Shown: positions 46,721 to 58,238 of the stretch, piece by piece
Layout: the number at the start of each line of letters is the position of its first letter
Position numbering within the stretch: the first letter of the stretch is position 1
Origin: Tolypeutes matacus
Lineage: Eukaryota > Chordata > Mammalia > Cingulata > Chlamyphoridae
Assembly: GCA_026826555.1 (NCBI GenBank)
Contig: JAKSZT010054581.1
Coordinates: forward strand, 1,078,857 to 1,142,856
Direction: 5' to 3'
Length of the DNA: 64,000 bases
The notes under the pieces: model-generated
Told to the model about the DNA's origin: nothing
Databases searched by the model: none
Seen by the model: only the letters and a program-made list of their open reading frames with translations
Position numbers and translations under genes: made by a program

Positions 46721-48454
46721 CTCTCAACAAAATCTTTGCATTGTTAGCAGAGAAATTGTAATTTCATTGCTTAAAGATAAGAGCTAGATAGGGGAAAGTG
46801 AAACTTCTAAATTGTCATAACCTGAAATATATTCACTGGGCACAATTTTATATTGGAAACCAAAAACTAAATTAATTGACAGTATCTTCCATTTATAAAC
46901 ATGTGCTTTAGATGTTCATACTTTTAGGCCATTACCAATAGGGGATCTATAAACTTACTTCACATTTAATAAAGTAGAGCTGAAATACAGTTATTTGCTT
47001 TAACTATTGGCAATAAGACATGTGCCTTGTGATAATGAAAAGTTAAGATCAGAATGTGGCACATTAATGATCCAACATTGGGGAAGAGTACCAGGCTCAA
47101 CTCCTTGGCAGGAGCCCTGAAGATCATGGGATAATGTAAATATTCCCCTCATACATCCATTTTGTTATAACTTTTTTTCTAATGACCCTAACAGTTTGGG
47201 AGCTCTTCAAGATATAGATGGGTCCTTCTGCTATCACAAGATAATCAATTCCAGGGCAGGGATTCAGTGAATGAGGGTCAAGATGAACAAAACAATGATG
47301 AAGAGAAGATCTTGGTGGTCTATAAGGGAGATATTAAGAAAAGGCTGGGAACATTAAGGGAGGTGAGAATCTAATGCATTTGTGAATTACAGGTGAAGGA
47401 GGGAACTAGAGCCTTATATAGTTTAAAGTCATGTTGCCATTCCCTGCATAATGTGAACCTGGAAGTGTCTTGATGGATGACCATCTTGAAGACTCCTACT
47501 AGTAGGTGATTTTTGGTGACACAAATGACCCCCAAGAGAGGTTAATCTTTGTAGAACATGACATCCCCTTTCTGAGTCTTCCACTAGAATTTCTTTCTGC
47601 CAAGTATCCAGTATTTTACACGGCCTCTACCCACTCCACACCACAGAGCAGATGAGGTGGACAGAAGTCACCTCATTGGTGACTGAAGAGCAGAGACTTG
47701 CAAAGGAACCAGCTTAACACATGGATGATACTAAGGAAAGTAGATCTTCAGCTCCAATCCTGCAAGAAAAAATGTGAAGAGAGGCTTTGAAATCTAGTTA
47801 GTGAAGACTAGGAGAATACATTGGACAACACAGGAGAGGAGAGATATCCCTGGACAGAAAAGGCTAAGATATTTTTGTTGTTTTTTTTTCCAATTTTTTT
47901 TTACAAAAAAAGAATTGGAAATTAACATCTATTTTATGGTGGGAATGGTGTGTATGTATGTGTGTGTGCATTTGTGTATATAGTATATTTGGGCTCAATT
48001 AGAATTCAACAAACTCTCTTTAAATTCACATTATATACTGTGGATAAGCTTCACAGGTGATCATTTTGGGGACATTTATCATTCCAAACAAAAGAGCTTT
48101 TAGAATACTCAGAAAATTTCAGTTTTCTGGAATAAGGAACCCCATCCTGAAGTGTCTTCCTGCCTCTTAGATGGTCCAGAAAATTCATATACCTTAAGAA
48201 ATGATGTCCTAAGTACCTTTTTATTTTTTGGATATTGTGCTATTACTAGCTACTGTGAGGTGACATGAAAGTACCCTGGAAACAAACAATGGAATTATAT
48301 TACTCAAAATTTGGACAAGAAAGAGGGATGAACCCGAGATGAGAGGAGGAGAGGACAACCTTGATATCATCTTTAAGGATTAACAACCAGTAAGTGATAG
48401 GAAAGATTTAGGATACAAGAAATAATATGAGGGACCCCACATGGCCTCTCACAT
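46721..48454. other. No recognised gene or repeat
   Basis: Unassigned, with short GT runs near 47950-47975. I see no coding motif or repeat signature. Confidence 0.45.
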
Positions 48455-48727
48455 TACAGTGCGTGTGTAAGAGTGTGTGACTGTGTGTATGTGTGTGAAT
48501 CTGTGTGTGTGAATCTGTGTGTATGTATTATAAGTATGTGAGAGTGAATGTATGTGTGAGTGTGTGCTTTCCAGTTTTACTATGTGTAAATTTGTGAGTG
48601 AGAATATGTGTGTGTCCATAGAGTGTGTCATTATGTTTATTTGTATATCTTTGTGTGTATATTTTTTGCATTCTGTAACTGTGTGTATATGTCCATTTGA
48701 GTGTGTATGTGTGCTATTGGGTACATT
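48455..48727. repeat. Degenerate TG-rich tract
   Basis: Mostly imperfect TGTGTG/GTGTGA units interspersed with AT-rich words, an aged minisatellite-like tract. It opens a 109-codon antisense frame rich in Thr-His, which is a by-product of the repeat. Related TG-rich sequence resumes at 49420-49480 beyond the inserted L1 fragment. Confidence 0.85.
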
Positions 48728-48742
48728 AAAGTGAGCTCCTTG

Positions 48743-49404
48743 CCTCAGTGGAGTTGCAACACCTACTATCCATTTCATTGGATTTACCTAGGACAACTAA
48801 CAAGGAGGAGAGGATGGACAACCACCACACCAAAGAAGTGAGAGAGTTTAAACTGCAAGCAAGAGAGTCACATCCATTAGCCATATGGAATCAAAGTCCC
48901 CTCTAAATTAGAGGTGGAATGGACATCACCATCCCAGACTCCTCAGGATTGGGGGAAGACCTATGGACTAGAGTGGACTTTTTGGTATTCTATTATATAC
49001 TTATTGTGATTCTAGAAATGGAAGAAATTACATCATTGATGTGGGACTGTGGCCACTGGAGTGTTGAAATCAGTGATAGGGGAAAAGAGGTGTAATATGG
49101 GGACATTTCTGGGACTTGGAATTGTCCTGAATGACATTGCAATGACAGGTATCCTGACATAACCTACAGAACTGAGTGGAGAGAGTGTAAACTTCAATGT
49201 AAAGTATAATCTATGTTTAGTGACAATGCTCCAAAGTGTGTTCATCAATTACAATCAATGTACCACACTAATGAAAGAAGTTACTAATGTGGGGAAAAGA
49301 GGGAGGAGTGAGGAGTGGGACATATGGGAATTCCTTATATTTTTAATGTAATATTTTATGTAACCTGTGTAACTTTAAAAATAAATGAAAAATATATTAA
49401 AAAT
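48743..49404 (+). mobile_element. L1 3'-UTR insertion with perfect target-site duplication
   Basis: The 662 bp match the last module of the long L1 3' UTR (compare 33820-34310: CATCATTGATGT..., ATTGTCCT-CATGACATTGCAATGA, ATATGGGAATTC). It ends in an A-rich tail. AAAGTGAGCTCCTTG occurs exactly at 48728-48742 and 49405-49419. The insertion splits a TG-rich tract. Confidence 0.9.
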
Positions 49405-49419
49405 AAAGTGAGCTCCTTG

Positions 49420-50465
49420 TATTTGTGTGAAAATATATATACATGAGTGAAAATGTGAATGTGTGTGAGTGTGCAAGAAAAGTGTACACTTTTTCTTTCA
49501 GCAATCTGTGTAGCCATTGCCTGTTTACATCTTTATTCCCCTGAACAGCAGGGGATGGTGATATAACTGCATAATGTGAATCCTTTATATATTCTGGACT
49601 CTCACCCAGCCAGGTACATGGAAGAAAGCTTGTAAGTGCCTGCAGGTTAAATTAAGGTTGAACGTGCTTTACTTCACCAAGGTTTTTTTTAGCCTGTATG
49701 ATTTGTGGGGAAGATCTCTGGACCTCACCTGCTCAATCATTTTTCCATTGATTTGCTGTTAGAGTACTCTGCTGTTTTACAGGGACTCAGAAAGGAATTT
49801 TCTGCTGCAGGTTATAGAAACTCCACCTCAAACAAGTCAAACCATGAAGAAATATGTTGTCTCCAAATAATCAGAGGTTTGGGGCAGGACAGATTCCAGG
49901 GGTTCCTAATGTACTGCTTTGGTGTTGCCATGGAGGCCCATGTCATTTCCATCTCTCATCACTGCCCTCATCAGGATAATGGCTTTGCCAACATGCTCCC
50001 TCATTAAGGAAAGGTAGGGAATCTTGAGTCCTCTCAGTCAGGAAGAGAGCATATGATCTCTTCTACAAGCTTGGAAGACATTCCTTTTCTGGCTGATTGG
50101 GCTAACCCTGAATGTATGACTGTTACCAATTATCCCCATGGGAAAATGCATAGACCAAGCAGGGCATTCCTTTAGTAGTAGGCATGGAGGGAGTCTCCAA
50201 AACAGGCAGGGTGCTTTTAGGAAAGAAGGGGATGATTCTGGGGAGGTTTCCAGTAATGCCAACTGTACACAAACAGTAAAAAAATTGTCTCCTGTAAAGG
50301 TTGTTTCTATCAGCACTGCAAATGGGAGTGCTGCAGAAAACAAATGTACAACTAATAGTTATTGAGAATTAAAACTGTAACTAACATAAAACATAAATAT
50401 CTGATGTTTAAGTTCATTCCAAAATTGACAGAGAGAAATAGTGGAAAATATCAACTAATATAATG
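49420..50465. other. No recognised gene or repeat
   Basis: After a short TG-rich continuation there is nothing I can assign. Frames of about 100 codons on both strands lack motifs. Confidence 0.45.
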
Positions 50466-50469
50466 CTAC

Positions 50470-51110
50470 TTGGGAAAGGTTAGGAAGGAGGAGGGGGGAG
50501 AATTGAAGGAAGACATGAGGATGTAGAGGGAAGAGAGAATGAACAAATGGAAGTAAGGGTAGATGAAAGATGTAAGTGAAGAGAGAAAGGGTAGACAATG
50601 GATGGAGGAGATGATGAAATTTTGTCTGGAAAAAAGGAAAAGGTGGAAGAAGGAAAAGATAAACAGGGAAAGGAGGGAAGATGGAGAACAAGAAAATTGA
50701 AGAATTGATGGAATGATGATGGATATATGGAATGAAAGTGAAAAGGAGGATAGAATCCTGGAAGGAAGGATACAGACAACCTGTAAAGTGGATGAGGCTA
50801 TATGGAAAGATGGATGGAAATAGGAGAGTAGGGGAAAAGCAGAGGGGAAAACAGTGGAAGAAGAATGAATAGTTGTAATGTTGGAAGCAGGAAAGGAAGG
50901 GACAAAGGAAAGGAACATGAAGGATAAGATTGATGACCAGAAAGAACTAGAAATAATTTGTGAAGGAGTCTCTGGATGTGTAGGGAAGATGTGAGGCCAG
51001 GGTAAGAAAAAGTGGAATGAAGGAGGTCTGGTTGAGATGACAAGAATGATCAAGTGAAAGAGGGGGCAAAGGAAAGTAGCAAAGAAAAATAAGGTGAGGA
51101 ACAATGGATT
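50470..51110. repeat. Purine-rich low-complexity tract
   Basis: About 640 bp in which the plus strand is dominated by GGAAGGA, GAGGGA and AAAGGA words with very few C. It opens a 272-codon minus-strand frame of Ser/Pro/Phe/Leu, which is compositional. Possibly a decayed minisatellite continuous with the GGAT repeat next to it. Confidence 0.85.
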
Positions 51111-51195
51111 GGAGTATAGGTTGGATGGATGGAGGGATGAATGGATGGGTGGATGAATGGATGGATGGATGGATGGATGATGGATGGATGGGATG
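51111..51195. repeat. (GGAT)n microsatellite
   Basis: TGGATGGATGGAT units with a few interruptions; the purest run is near 51157-51178. Confidence 0.95.
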
Positions 51196-53340
51196 ACAAT
51201 GAGATTCAGTGAGAGGGCAGGTGAATATAAGATGGGTAGAATGGATGTAAGCATTCCTAGCACTCCTGAGAAATTGAGTGACACCTACTCTTTAGTATAT
51301 AAACTATTCTCTAGTGAAGACAAAATGGCTATCACAGTGCTGGTCCTTGCTATGGGCAATCATTTCCATAGTTGAACATAGAAACAATTTTGAAACTGAT
51401 AACAGTATAGTCACCAAAGAATAATGTGCATGCTTTATGATGGCTTTGTTTGACAGCATCAATAAAGTGCTACTTCTATTGGCTCTCCCAATAAGAACCA
51501 CAAACACAGCTCCAACTCTCTGAGGTGCTACTGATGTGGTATTGGCTGTAGGTAGAATATGAATTCAAGAAAAGTCAGACCCTTTACTCAGTGTACCAAA
51601 AATGTTTTTATTCTATGTTTTGCCCAAAGGTTATGAAATTACTATGCACCAACCCCAGGCTCCAAAACACACATACACAATCAAAATTCAAGGAAAACAT
51701 GAGGCCACACACAATATGCACCTTTTATCAAGAGTTTCCTAGCAGTGAGCAGTATTTAAAGTGCAGGATAAGGACCATAAAGAGATATAGATGAATCCAG
51801 CCTGTCATGAGACCCAGAAATACCCCAAAATTGTGCCTCTGAAGGCTGTTTTTTTTTTTTTTCACATCTGATATCACAGGAAGTGGTGATGCTTACCATT
51901 GTTGCCCCCTGCTGCTGTGTGGATCCTTGAGCTTGCTCTAGGGTTATGTGATGGCTCTCCTAGGAACCTGCTATCTTCCATCTCATGCCATCATCTCAAA
52001 AAGTGTCCATATTGTTATATTCACAAAGTTTTGTGAATGTAAACTGTATACCAGACTATTAAAAACTACACTAGTCAATAAGGGATGTAGCAAAGAATCA
52101 GGAAAGAAAGAGAAGAGAAACTCTTCCCTTGACTGATGGGGACCCTAAGTTGGCCCCCAGCACTGAGCACCAATACCCTATCCAGTCTGGCCTGTTCTCA
52201 GCCTTATCTTTAACCAGTACATGGAACAAGTATGTACTTGACCTCCCACCTACTGAATGAACCTGAATAACTCAATCAAACCAAGAAGCCAATGAATCAA
52301 AGCTGTCTAATGGGCCATCACTCCTGGAATTACATTTCTTCCAGGCAAAGGAATGAACTTAAAACTAACATTTTGAACTCAAAATGTTAGATTCCTCAAA
52401 GGCTCTTCCCTCCTCTCAGATCTGTATGGTCTCCCTCTATCAGCCCTCTTTGATTCTCCTTGAGAACATGGCTTATGCCTTGGCTATCTCCACAGCTCCA
52501 AAGTTTAACACAAAATCTGTATAATATTTGGTTACTAACAATTAAATAGTAAAATAAAAGAACTTCAGTATTATGTTCAAGCACATAGCTTAAAGTGTGA
52601 GCACCCCCTAAACTTTTAACAAAATTCCAGATATCACTTGATGAATTCTGGATGATTTAATAGAAACACTTGAACTATTAGAAGGATAAACTCTGGATAA
52701 ACCTAAGTTGACCCAGGAGAAATTGACATCAAATTTACTTATGCTTCCTAAAATTTACAAAAACAAATTTTGAAGCTTGTATATTTCAAGAACATTTAAA
52801 TTCATTCTTTTTAAAAATGAGCTCTTCTATACATGCAATCCCTTAGCATTTACATTGCCAACTGCTTATTTTAAAAGTGGTTACCATATTTATTTTCCTA
52901 CTAATTACTAATTTTAAGAATTGCAAGAAGAGATGATTATCAGTTTTCGGTATGAAATTAAAATCCACACAGGTACATGGATGGTTTATGAGAAATTTAA
53001 AGGTGGCAGGATATATCATGAATCCTGTGAGGCTCTGAGAATTGGTGGCAAGCAGGGGCCAGTTCTCTCCTCATTAGAGACCTGCAAGCACTTGTCTGGC
53101 AAATTGCAGATGATACCTTTAATTCCTGTCTTTCATGGAAGAGCCTCTTTAAGGTGACATTTCCATTGTGAACATGCCTGCTTGCTTGAGGGAGCTGGGT
53201 TTCTCATATAGGGTATTATTGGGGGCTATGTTAAGGAAGAATGTTTCAGATGTGCCCAGGTGACCCCTCCAAGGGAATTATATACTGTTTTCTTCCAGAA
53301 GATATGAGTTGGGTTTGCTCATGGCCATTTGAAACAAGTC
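51196..53340. other. No recognised gene or repeat
   Basis: AT-rich unassigned sequence with a T-run at 51849-51861. No frame over 78 codons and no motif. Confidence 0.45.
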
Positions 53341-53344
53341 AGAG

Positions 53345-54209
53345 GTGAATGTGTTTATCCTGCAAAGCTTCACCAAGGACTCTGATCACCCTTTTCTGCC
53401 TCTTTTTTGCCCTCTTTGTGGTGGGGCTGGTCAAAAATGGCCTTATCATTGCAGCATCCATGCAGCACCAACCTGCACACCCATATGTACTTCTTCCTAC
53501 TCAACCTGGTCATGCTGGACATGGTCTGCACCTTGCCCACTCTCCCCATAATCTTGAAGAGCCTGGCTGCAGAAAACACCATCTTCTATGGAAGCTGCCT
53601 CAGCCAGAAGTTTTTTACCTCTTTCCTGGCCTCTGAGATGCTGTTCTTCACCACCATGGCATGTCACAGCTACCTGGTGATCTGCCTGCCCATACACTAT
53701 GTCACTCTGTTGTGAAGGAGGATCTGACTCACCTTGTGGCTTTGTGTGGCCCCCATGCTCACTGGACCAGTTCTCAGGCTGTCCTTCTGTTGCCATAACA
53801 CTATTTCTCACTTCTACAAAGTCCCACCCATTCTATTGCTCTCCTACTCCCTGAACTTAATCATCAATATAAATATTGCCATGTACATGGTCATGCTGGG
53901 GATGAACTTCCTGCTCAGCATGGCATCCTATGGCATCATCACCAACATCCTGTGCATCTGCCCAGCTGAGGCAGACGACAAGACTTTTCCTCCTGCTCCT
54001 CCCATGTCATCATGGTCTCCATATACTACTCCACCTTTCTCAATACTTATCAATGGTAGGCCTTTTGTTCTGCTGGGTTTCTGTACAAAGTGATCACCAT
54101 ACTGTACACCATTTTAAGCCCTATTCTGAACCCACTCATTTATACCCTGTAGGACAAGGAATTGAAAGTGAAAGCATCTCTTAAAGATCTCCTCCTGTTC
54201 TCCAAATGA
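53345..54209 (+). pseudogene. Olfactory receptor pseudogene 2
   Basis: An OR of the tetrapod class II type, for odour detection in olfactory neurons. The N-terminus and helix 1 (53345-53470) need two frame changes. Then HMYFFLLNLVMLDMVC gives helix 2 and SCLSQKFFTSFLASEMLFFTTMA gives helix 3. The usual MAYDRYVAIC is degraded to MACHSYLVICLP; PIHYVTLL ends at TGA 53713-53715 with a further TGA at 53728. Helix 5 (LLLSYSLNLIININIAMYMV) and helix 6 follow in the same frame, and after another frameshift near 53985 come the SSCSSHV region and ILSPILNPLIYTL with a stop at its end, then the C-terminal tail to TGA 54207. The length of about 865 bp is near that of an intact OR coding exon. Confidence 0.93.
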
Positions 54210-54639
54210 TGCTATGTGAAGAGGAGCGAATAGGTTTGACCTACCTTGGGAATCCCCACTCCATATCCCCACTTGGGGGTATATTTAGTCCTCACTGGAC
54301 ACATTTGTGAGGCACTTTCTCCACGGAGCCATTGCTAGATTCTTTCTCCTAAAGGACTCTTGAGTGTATAGAACTATCACTATTTGTATTTTTTAATACC
54401 TGGTTTAGTAATCATACAAACTTCTTATTAAACCACCAAGCATTACAAAACAAATCTGAAAATTTTTCTTTATACATTAAATTTTCTTAAACATTGAAAT
54501 CCTTCTTAGACTCATTTAATCATATCTCCCTCTTAGATCACAAATGTAATACTTCAGATACTTTCAAATACTACAATCCCTTTAAACAACAATACATGGT
54601 CAATTTTACACAATGATGACAACATTATTTTTAATTTTT
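54210..54639. other. No recognised gene or repeat
   Basis: AT-rich flank downstream of the OR pseudogene; nothing assigned. Confidence 0.5.
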
Positions 54640-56435
54640 AATTTTTTATTAGATACTTAGATTACATAAATGTTACACAAAAATATAGGGATTCCCATAT
54701 GCCTCACCTCCCACATCTCCTACAATCTCCCACATAAACATCCTTCATTAGTGTGGCACATTAATTGCAATCGATAAACACATCCTGGGGCTTTGTCATT
54801 AAGCATGGACCATAAGCTCATATTGTAGACCACACTCTCCCCCAAAGAGTTCTGCATGTTATATAATGATATAAAATGGCCTATATCTGTCGTTGCAATG
54901 TCACTCAGGACAATTCCCAAATCCTGAAAAAGCCCCTGTATTACAACTTCTTTTCCCTCTCCCTGCCCCCAGAGCCTCTGGTGACCACTGACTCCACATC
55001 AATGTTGTAATTTCTTCCATTGCTTGAATCACAATATATCTATACTGGAATACCATAAGTCCAATCTAGTTCATAGCTCTTCACACCATCGAGAGGAGTC
55101 TGAATGGTGATGTTCACTTCATCACCAATTGAGAGGGGGCTTATATCCTATAGGGAAGATGGATGGGATTATCATGCCTGCAGCTGCAGTTGCTCTTCAT
55201 TCCCTGGGATGGCCGGTGTCCATCATCATCTCCCTGCCAGGTGTCCTGGGTGAATCCAATGAGCTTTAGATTAGGAGTTGCAGCTCCAATGAGATTCTGG
55301 GCCTAGCTGGCACATGGACAGCCCAAAGACTTGTGTCTCTGAATATACACCTACAAACTCCAGCACCAAGTATAGATTTGAATAGAAGGACCCAATGAGC
55401 CATGTGCAGGGAAGACATAGTTGAGCCCAAATTTGTCACCCTCAGGAGCACAAACTCTGAAGTAGGGCCCAGTGAAAAGGCACCAAACTCTGGGGATATC
55501 TACCCTGACATAGAACCTGGGTGTCTCCAGAGCCCTCAGGAGCCCCACTATTTGGGGTGTTATCCATTTTGGAATTCTATGAGATCCTACTGAGATGTGC
55601 ATAAGCACTACCTCAGGGATGACCTCCCAACTCATTTTGAAGTCTCTTAGCCATATAAACTCATTGGTCTTTGCATTTCCCACCTTTTATTCAAGGTCTT
55701 TTTTCAGTTGCATTGCCAGTTGGCACTTGGCAGCAATCCCTCTTTGCCAAGTAGGCTCATCTCTGGGAGTCATGTCCCATACTGGGGAGAAGGTAATGAA
55801 TTCATAGTCTGAGTTTGGCTTAGCGAGAGGCCACATTTGAGGAACAAGGAAGCTGTCAAAAGGCAACCCTTAGGTACCCCATACAATAAGTTAAGTTTCA
55901 ATTTATTATATTGTTATAACTGATATACAAATAGTGAAACAGCTATTAAACAATGTCAATGGTTTACACTATGGTTTACATTTTAGATCGTACACTTTTA
56001 GACTCATAAGTCTAGTCATCAATATCAAGGGGCCATCATCCTCCTTCACTAGTCACTGTCCCTGCACTTTGGAGACAGTCACTTCTCCCTTAGAGAATGT
56101 GGCAGTGCTCTCCAGGATAGGAATTCTCATTTACTGGGTGATTCTCCACCCACTGTGACAGTGCCCTATGAACATTTGAACATTTTTATATACCTTATAT
56201 TCATGCTCAGGTGAACTTCCTCCCATACATTCCACATTCCTGAAACACCGCTGCAATGATCCTCCCCCACCACAGTTGTAACCCTTCTGTGATCCAAAGA
56301 TTCTTCAAAGATGAAGCCATTACAATAGCTGAATACAAATTATAAGAAAATGAAATAATAATGATAAGTTTAAATGTAAGAGATAAAATACATAAAAATT
56401 TAAAAAAACTAAAAATAAAATTAAATTAAAAGATT
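54640..56435 (-). mobile_element. L1 distal 3'-UTR fragment, minus strand
   Basis: The segment matches 14781-16440 of the minus-strand L1 in the same orientation block by block (for example TTAGATTACATAAATG, CATCCTGGGGC, GGGATGGCC, CATGTGCAGGGA, GTTTGGCTTAG-GAGAGGCC). It lacks ORF2 and the proximal 3' UTR, so it is a 5'-truncated insertion of about 1.8 kb. Its truncated end meets the 5' end of the plus-strand L1 at 56436. Confidence 0.88.
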
Positions 56436-56445
56436 GGGAGGGACA

Positions 56446-56455
56446 CAAGATGGCG
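56446..56455 (+). promoter_or_regulatory. YY1-like motif at the L1 5' end
   Basis: CAAGATGGCG ten bases into the element; same motif and position as in the minus-strand copy. Confidence 0.72.
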
Positions 56456-56607
56456 TTAGTGTAGGAGGGCGCACACTGCAAGCTCCCAGAGCAAGGCGGA
56501 TTGTGGACTGGGTCCTGCCTGGGGGTCTGTGCTGTGCACGCATGGAGTGAGAAGCTTGGGACATCTATCTGCGCGGATTGGCGGCGTGGACCGAACGGTG
56601 GAGATTC

Positions 56608-58097
56608 GTGAGTTTTGAGGCTGCCGGTGGAGGTTGGCACAGGCGGCTGAGCCCCGCGGTTAGGGAAAAAAAAAATGGCAATTTGGAGCCGCGGGCGGGG
56701 CGAAAAAGTTTTACTTTCTGGGGATCTGGCTGCCTGGCGCCCCTTGGACCTTGTGTGAACAGAGCAAACGAGCTAATCAGCACCCGGTGAATGGGGGGGG
56801 GCATTTTGTTTGGGGAACGGAGCTGATTTCCCTAGTCACCCAGGGATAAGACCTGGGCCGCTGCGGAGCCAGGAGGAAGGGAAACTTCCCAAAAAAGGGA
56901 GGGTTCGGTTGGAAGACAGGGAAGGGTATTTTATATTTTTAGACATTGATCTGGCTGCCTGCACCACCCCATAGCTTTGGGGAGCAGATAAGCCGACCTG
57001 AAGCAGCATCAGTCTGATAGCAGACGCGAATCTGCACTCAAACCGATTTACTGAGCAGCCCGGTGATGTTGGAGCTCTGGAGCTCGGCGCCAGAAGGGGC
57101 GGAATCCGCCATCTTTAGCATTCCTCACTGACTAACATCAGAGCTTCAGCTAACCTGGGGAGTCCGGAAAGTGGGACGTGCTTGATTAATTTACAAGGGC
57201 CCATCTAGGGTCCCTTCTGTAAGGGGGTTGGTCTAGAGGAGGAATTATTTTGGGTCCAACATTTGGCTAAAAAAAATTAAATTAAAAAAAAAAAGTGAGG
57301 TCACCTCAACAAATGAAAAATAAATTCTTTTTAATTTAGTTTAATAGCTAAAAGCTGCTTCAGGACCTGCATATAGAACCCTGTGGGGAAATTCATTGAT
57401 AAACACAAGTAGGCAGGAAGGATCCACGTGGACCCTAGGGGAATCATTGACCCCACTTAGCTCTGTTTGACTGTTTGCTGTGTGGATCTTTGGTTTCTCT
57501 CTGTTACTTTCTGGTCTATTGCTATTATTCCCGTTTTCCTCCCCCCTTCCTGTTTCCTTCTATTTTTTTTTTTTTTAATAGGTGCTGCCAGCTGGTCGCT
57601 TCTTTGCTGGGCTTCTTATTCAGTAATTTCCCACTCGCTGTATATATTGATTCTGTATTACAAACTACCACTTATCCTTCCTGCATCTTTCTGCCTTCTG
57701 TTTTCTGTTGTGGCTCTTAGAGACAACATTTTTTTCATAGGCCCACAACTTAAGGATGTCAATTTCTATCCCATCTATTTTGTTTTCATCTTTTTCATTT
57801 TTCTTTTTTTTTTATTAGTATTAAGTCTTTCCTTTCAGACCTTTCTCTACTATTTCTCTCCCTCCTCATAATTCTAGCCTTCTAAATCAGTATATATATA
57901 TATTCCTCCATTTGTTTTCCCAGTCCATTGTAGGAACTCCATATTTTTTCCTAGTACTCTACACTGCCTACACAAGTTAAATATTCATCTCATTGAGCCT
58001 CATTTTGCCCCTCTTCTAAATTTTATCAATATTTCTATTATCCTTCTGCCTTCCTTAAATCTTTTGATTCCTCTGGCCCTAACCATTTGCCTTCAAG
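56608..58097 (+). other. Candidate intron in the L1 5' UTR
   Basis: The 1,490-bp segment begins GTGAGT (56608-56613) and ends TTTGCCTTCAAG (to 58097), with CCCTAAC at 58077-58083 as a possible branch point and pyrimidine-rich sequence at 58030-58075. The minus-strand L1 lacks precisely this segment. The start of ORF1 (58239) lies downstream, so splicing would leave both ORFs intact. Confidence 0.85.
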
Positions 58098-58238
58098 GGA
58101 ACATAGAAAGAAGCAAGGAAATAAAATAGGAAGAAAAAGTGCCAAAGAGAAAACTTAACTCACACGAGAATCAACAGCTAAATAAAATTCTAGAGCATAG
58201 AGAAAAGCTAATCAACTGAACAAACCCATCAAGATAAT

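Larger units (their letters stand above)
56436..58238 (+). promoter_or_regulatory. L1 5' UTR (internal promoter region)
   Basis: About 1.8 kb before ORF1. The first 700 bp are rich in G, C and CpG (GGCGGCGTGG, GCCGCGGGCG), typical of an L1 internal promoter; the rest is AT/pyrimidine-rich. It contains the splice-site-like motifs that bound the segment missing in the other copy. Confidence 0.85.

Noticed and set aside
48449..48778. 109-codon minus-strand frame rich in His/Thr
   Set aside because: Translation of a degenerate TG repeat.
50466..51284. 272-codon minus-strand frame
   Set aside because: Ser/Pro/Phe/Leu-rich product of a purine-rich low-complexity tract and the GGAT repeat; no domain or start context.
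53345..54209. A functional olfactory receptor
   Set aside because: Two stops after helix 3, several frameshifts and a degraded DRY motif.
56565..56804. 79-codon antisense frame in the L1 5' UTR as an ORF0 equivalent
   Set aside because: It lies mostly in the segment missing from the other copy, so conservation cannot be judged; the frame crossing the 5' end is the better candidate.
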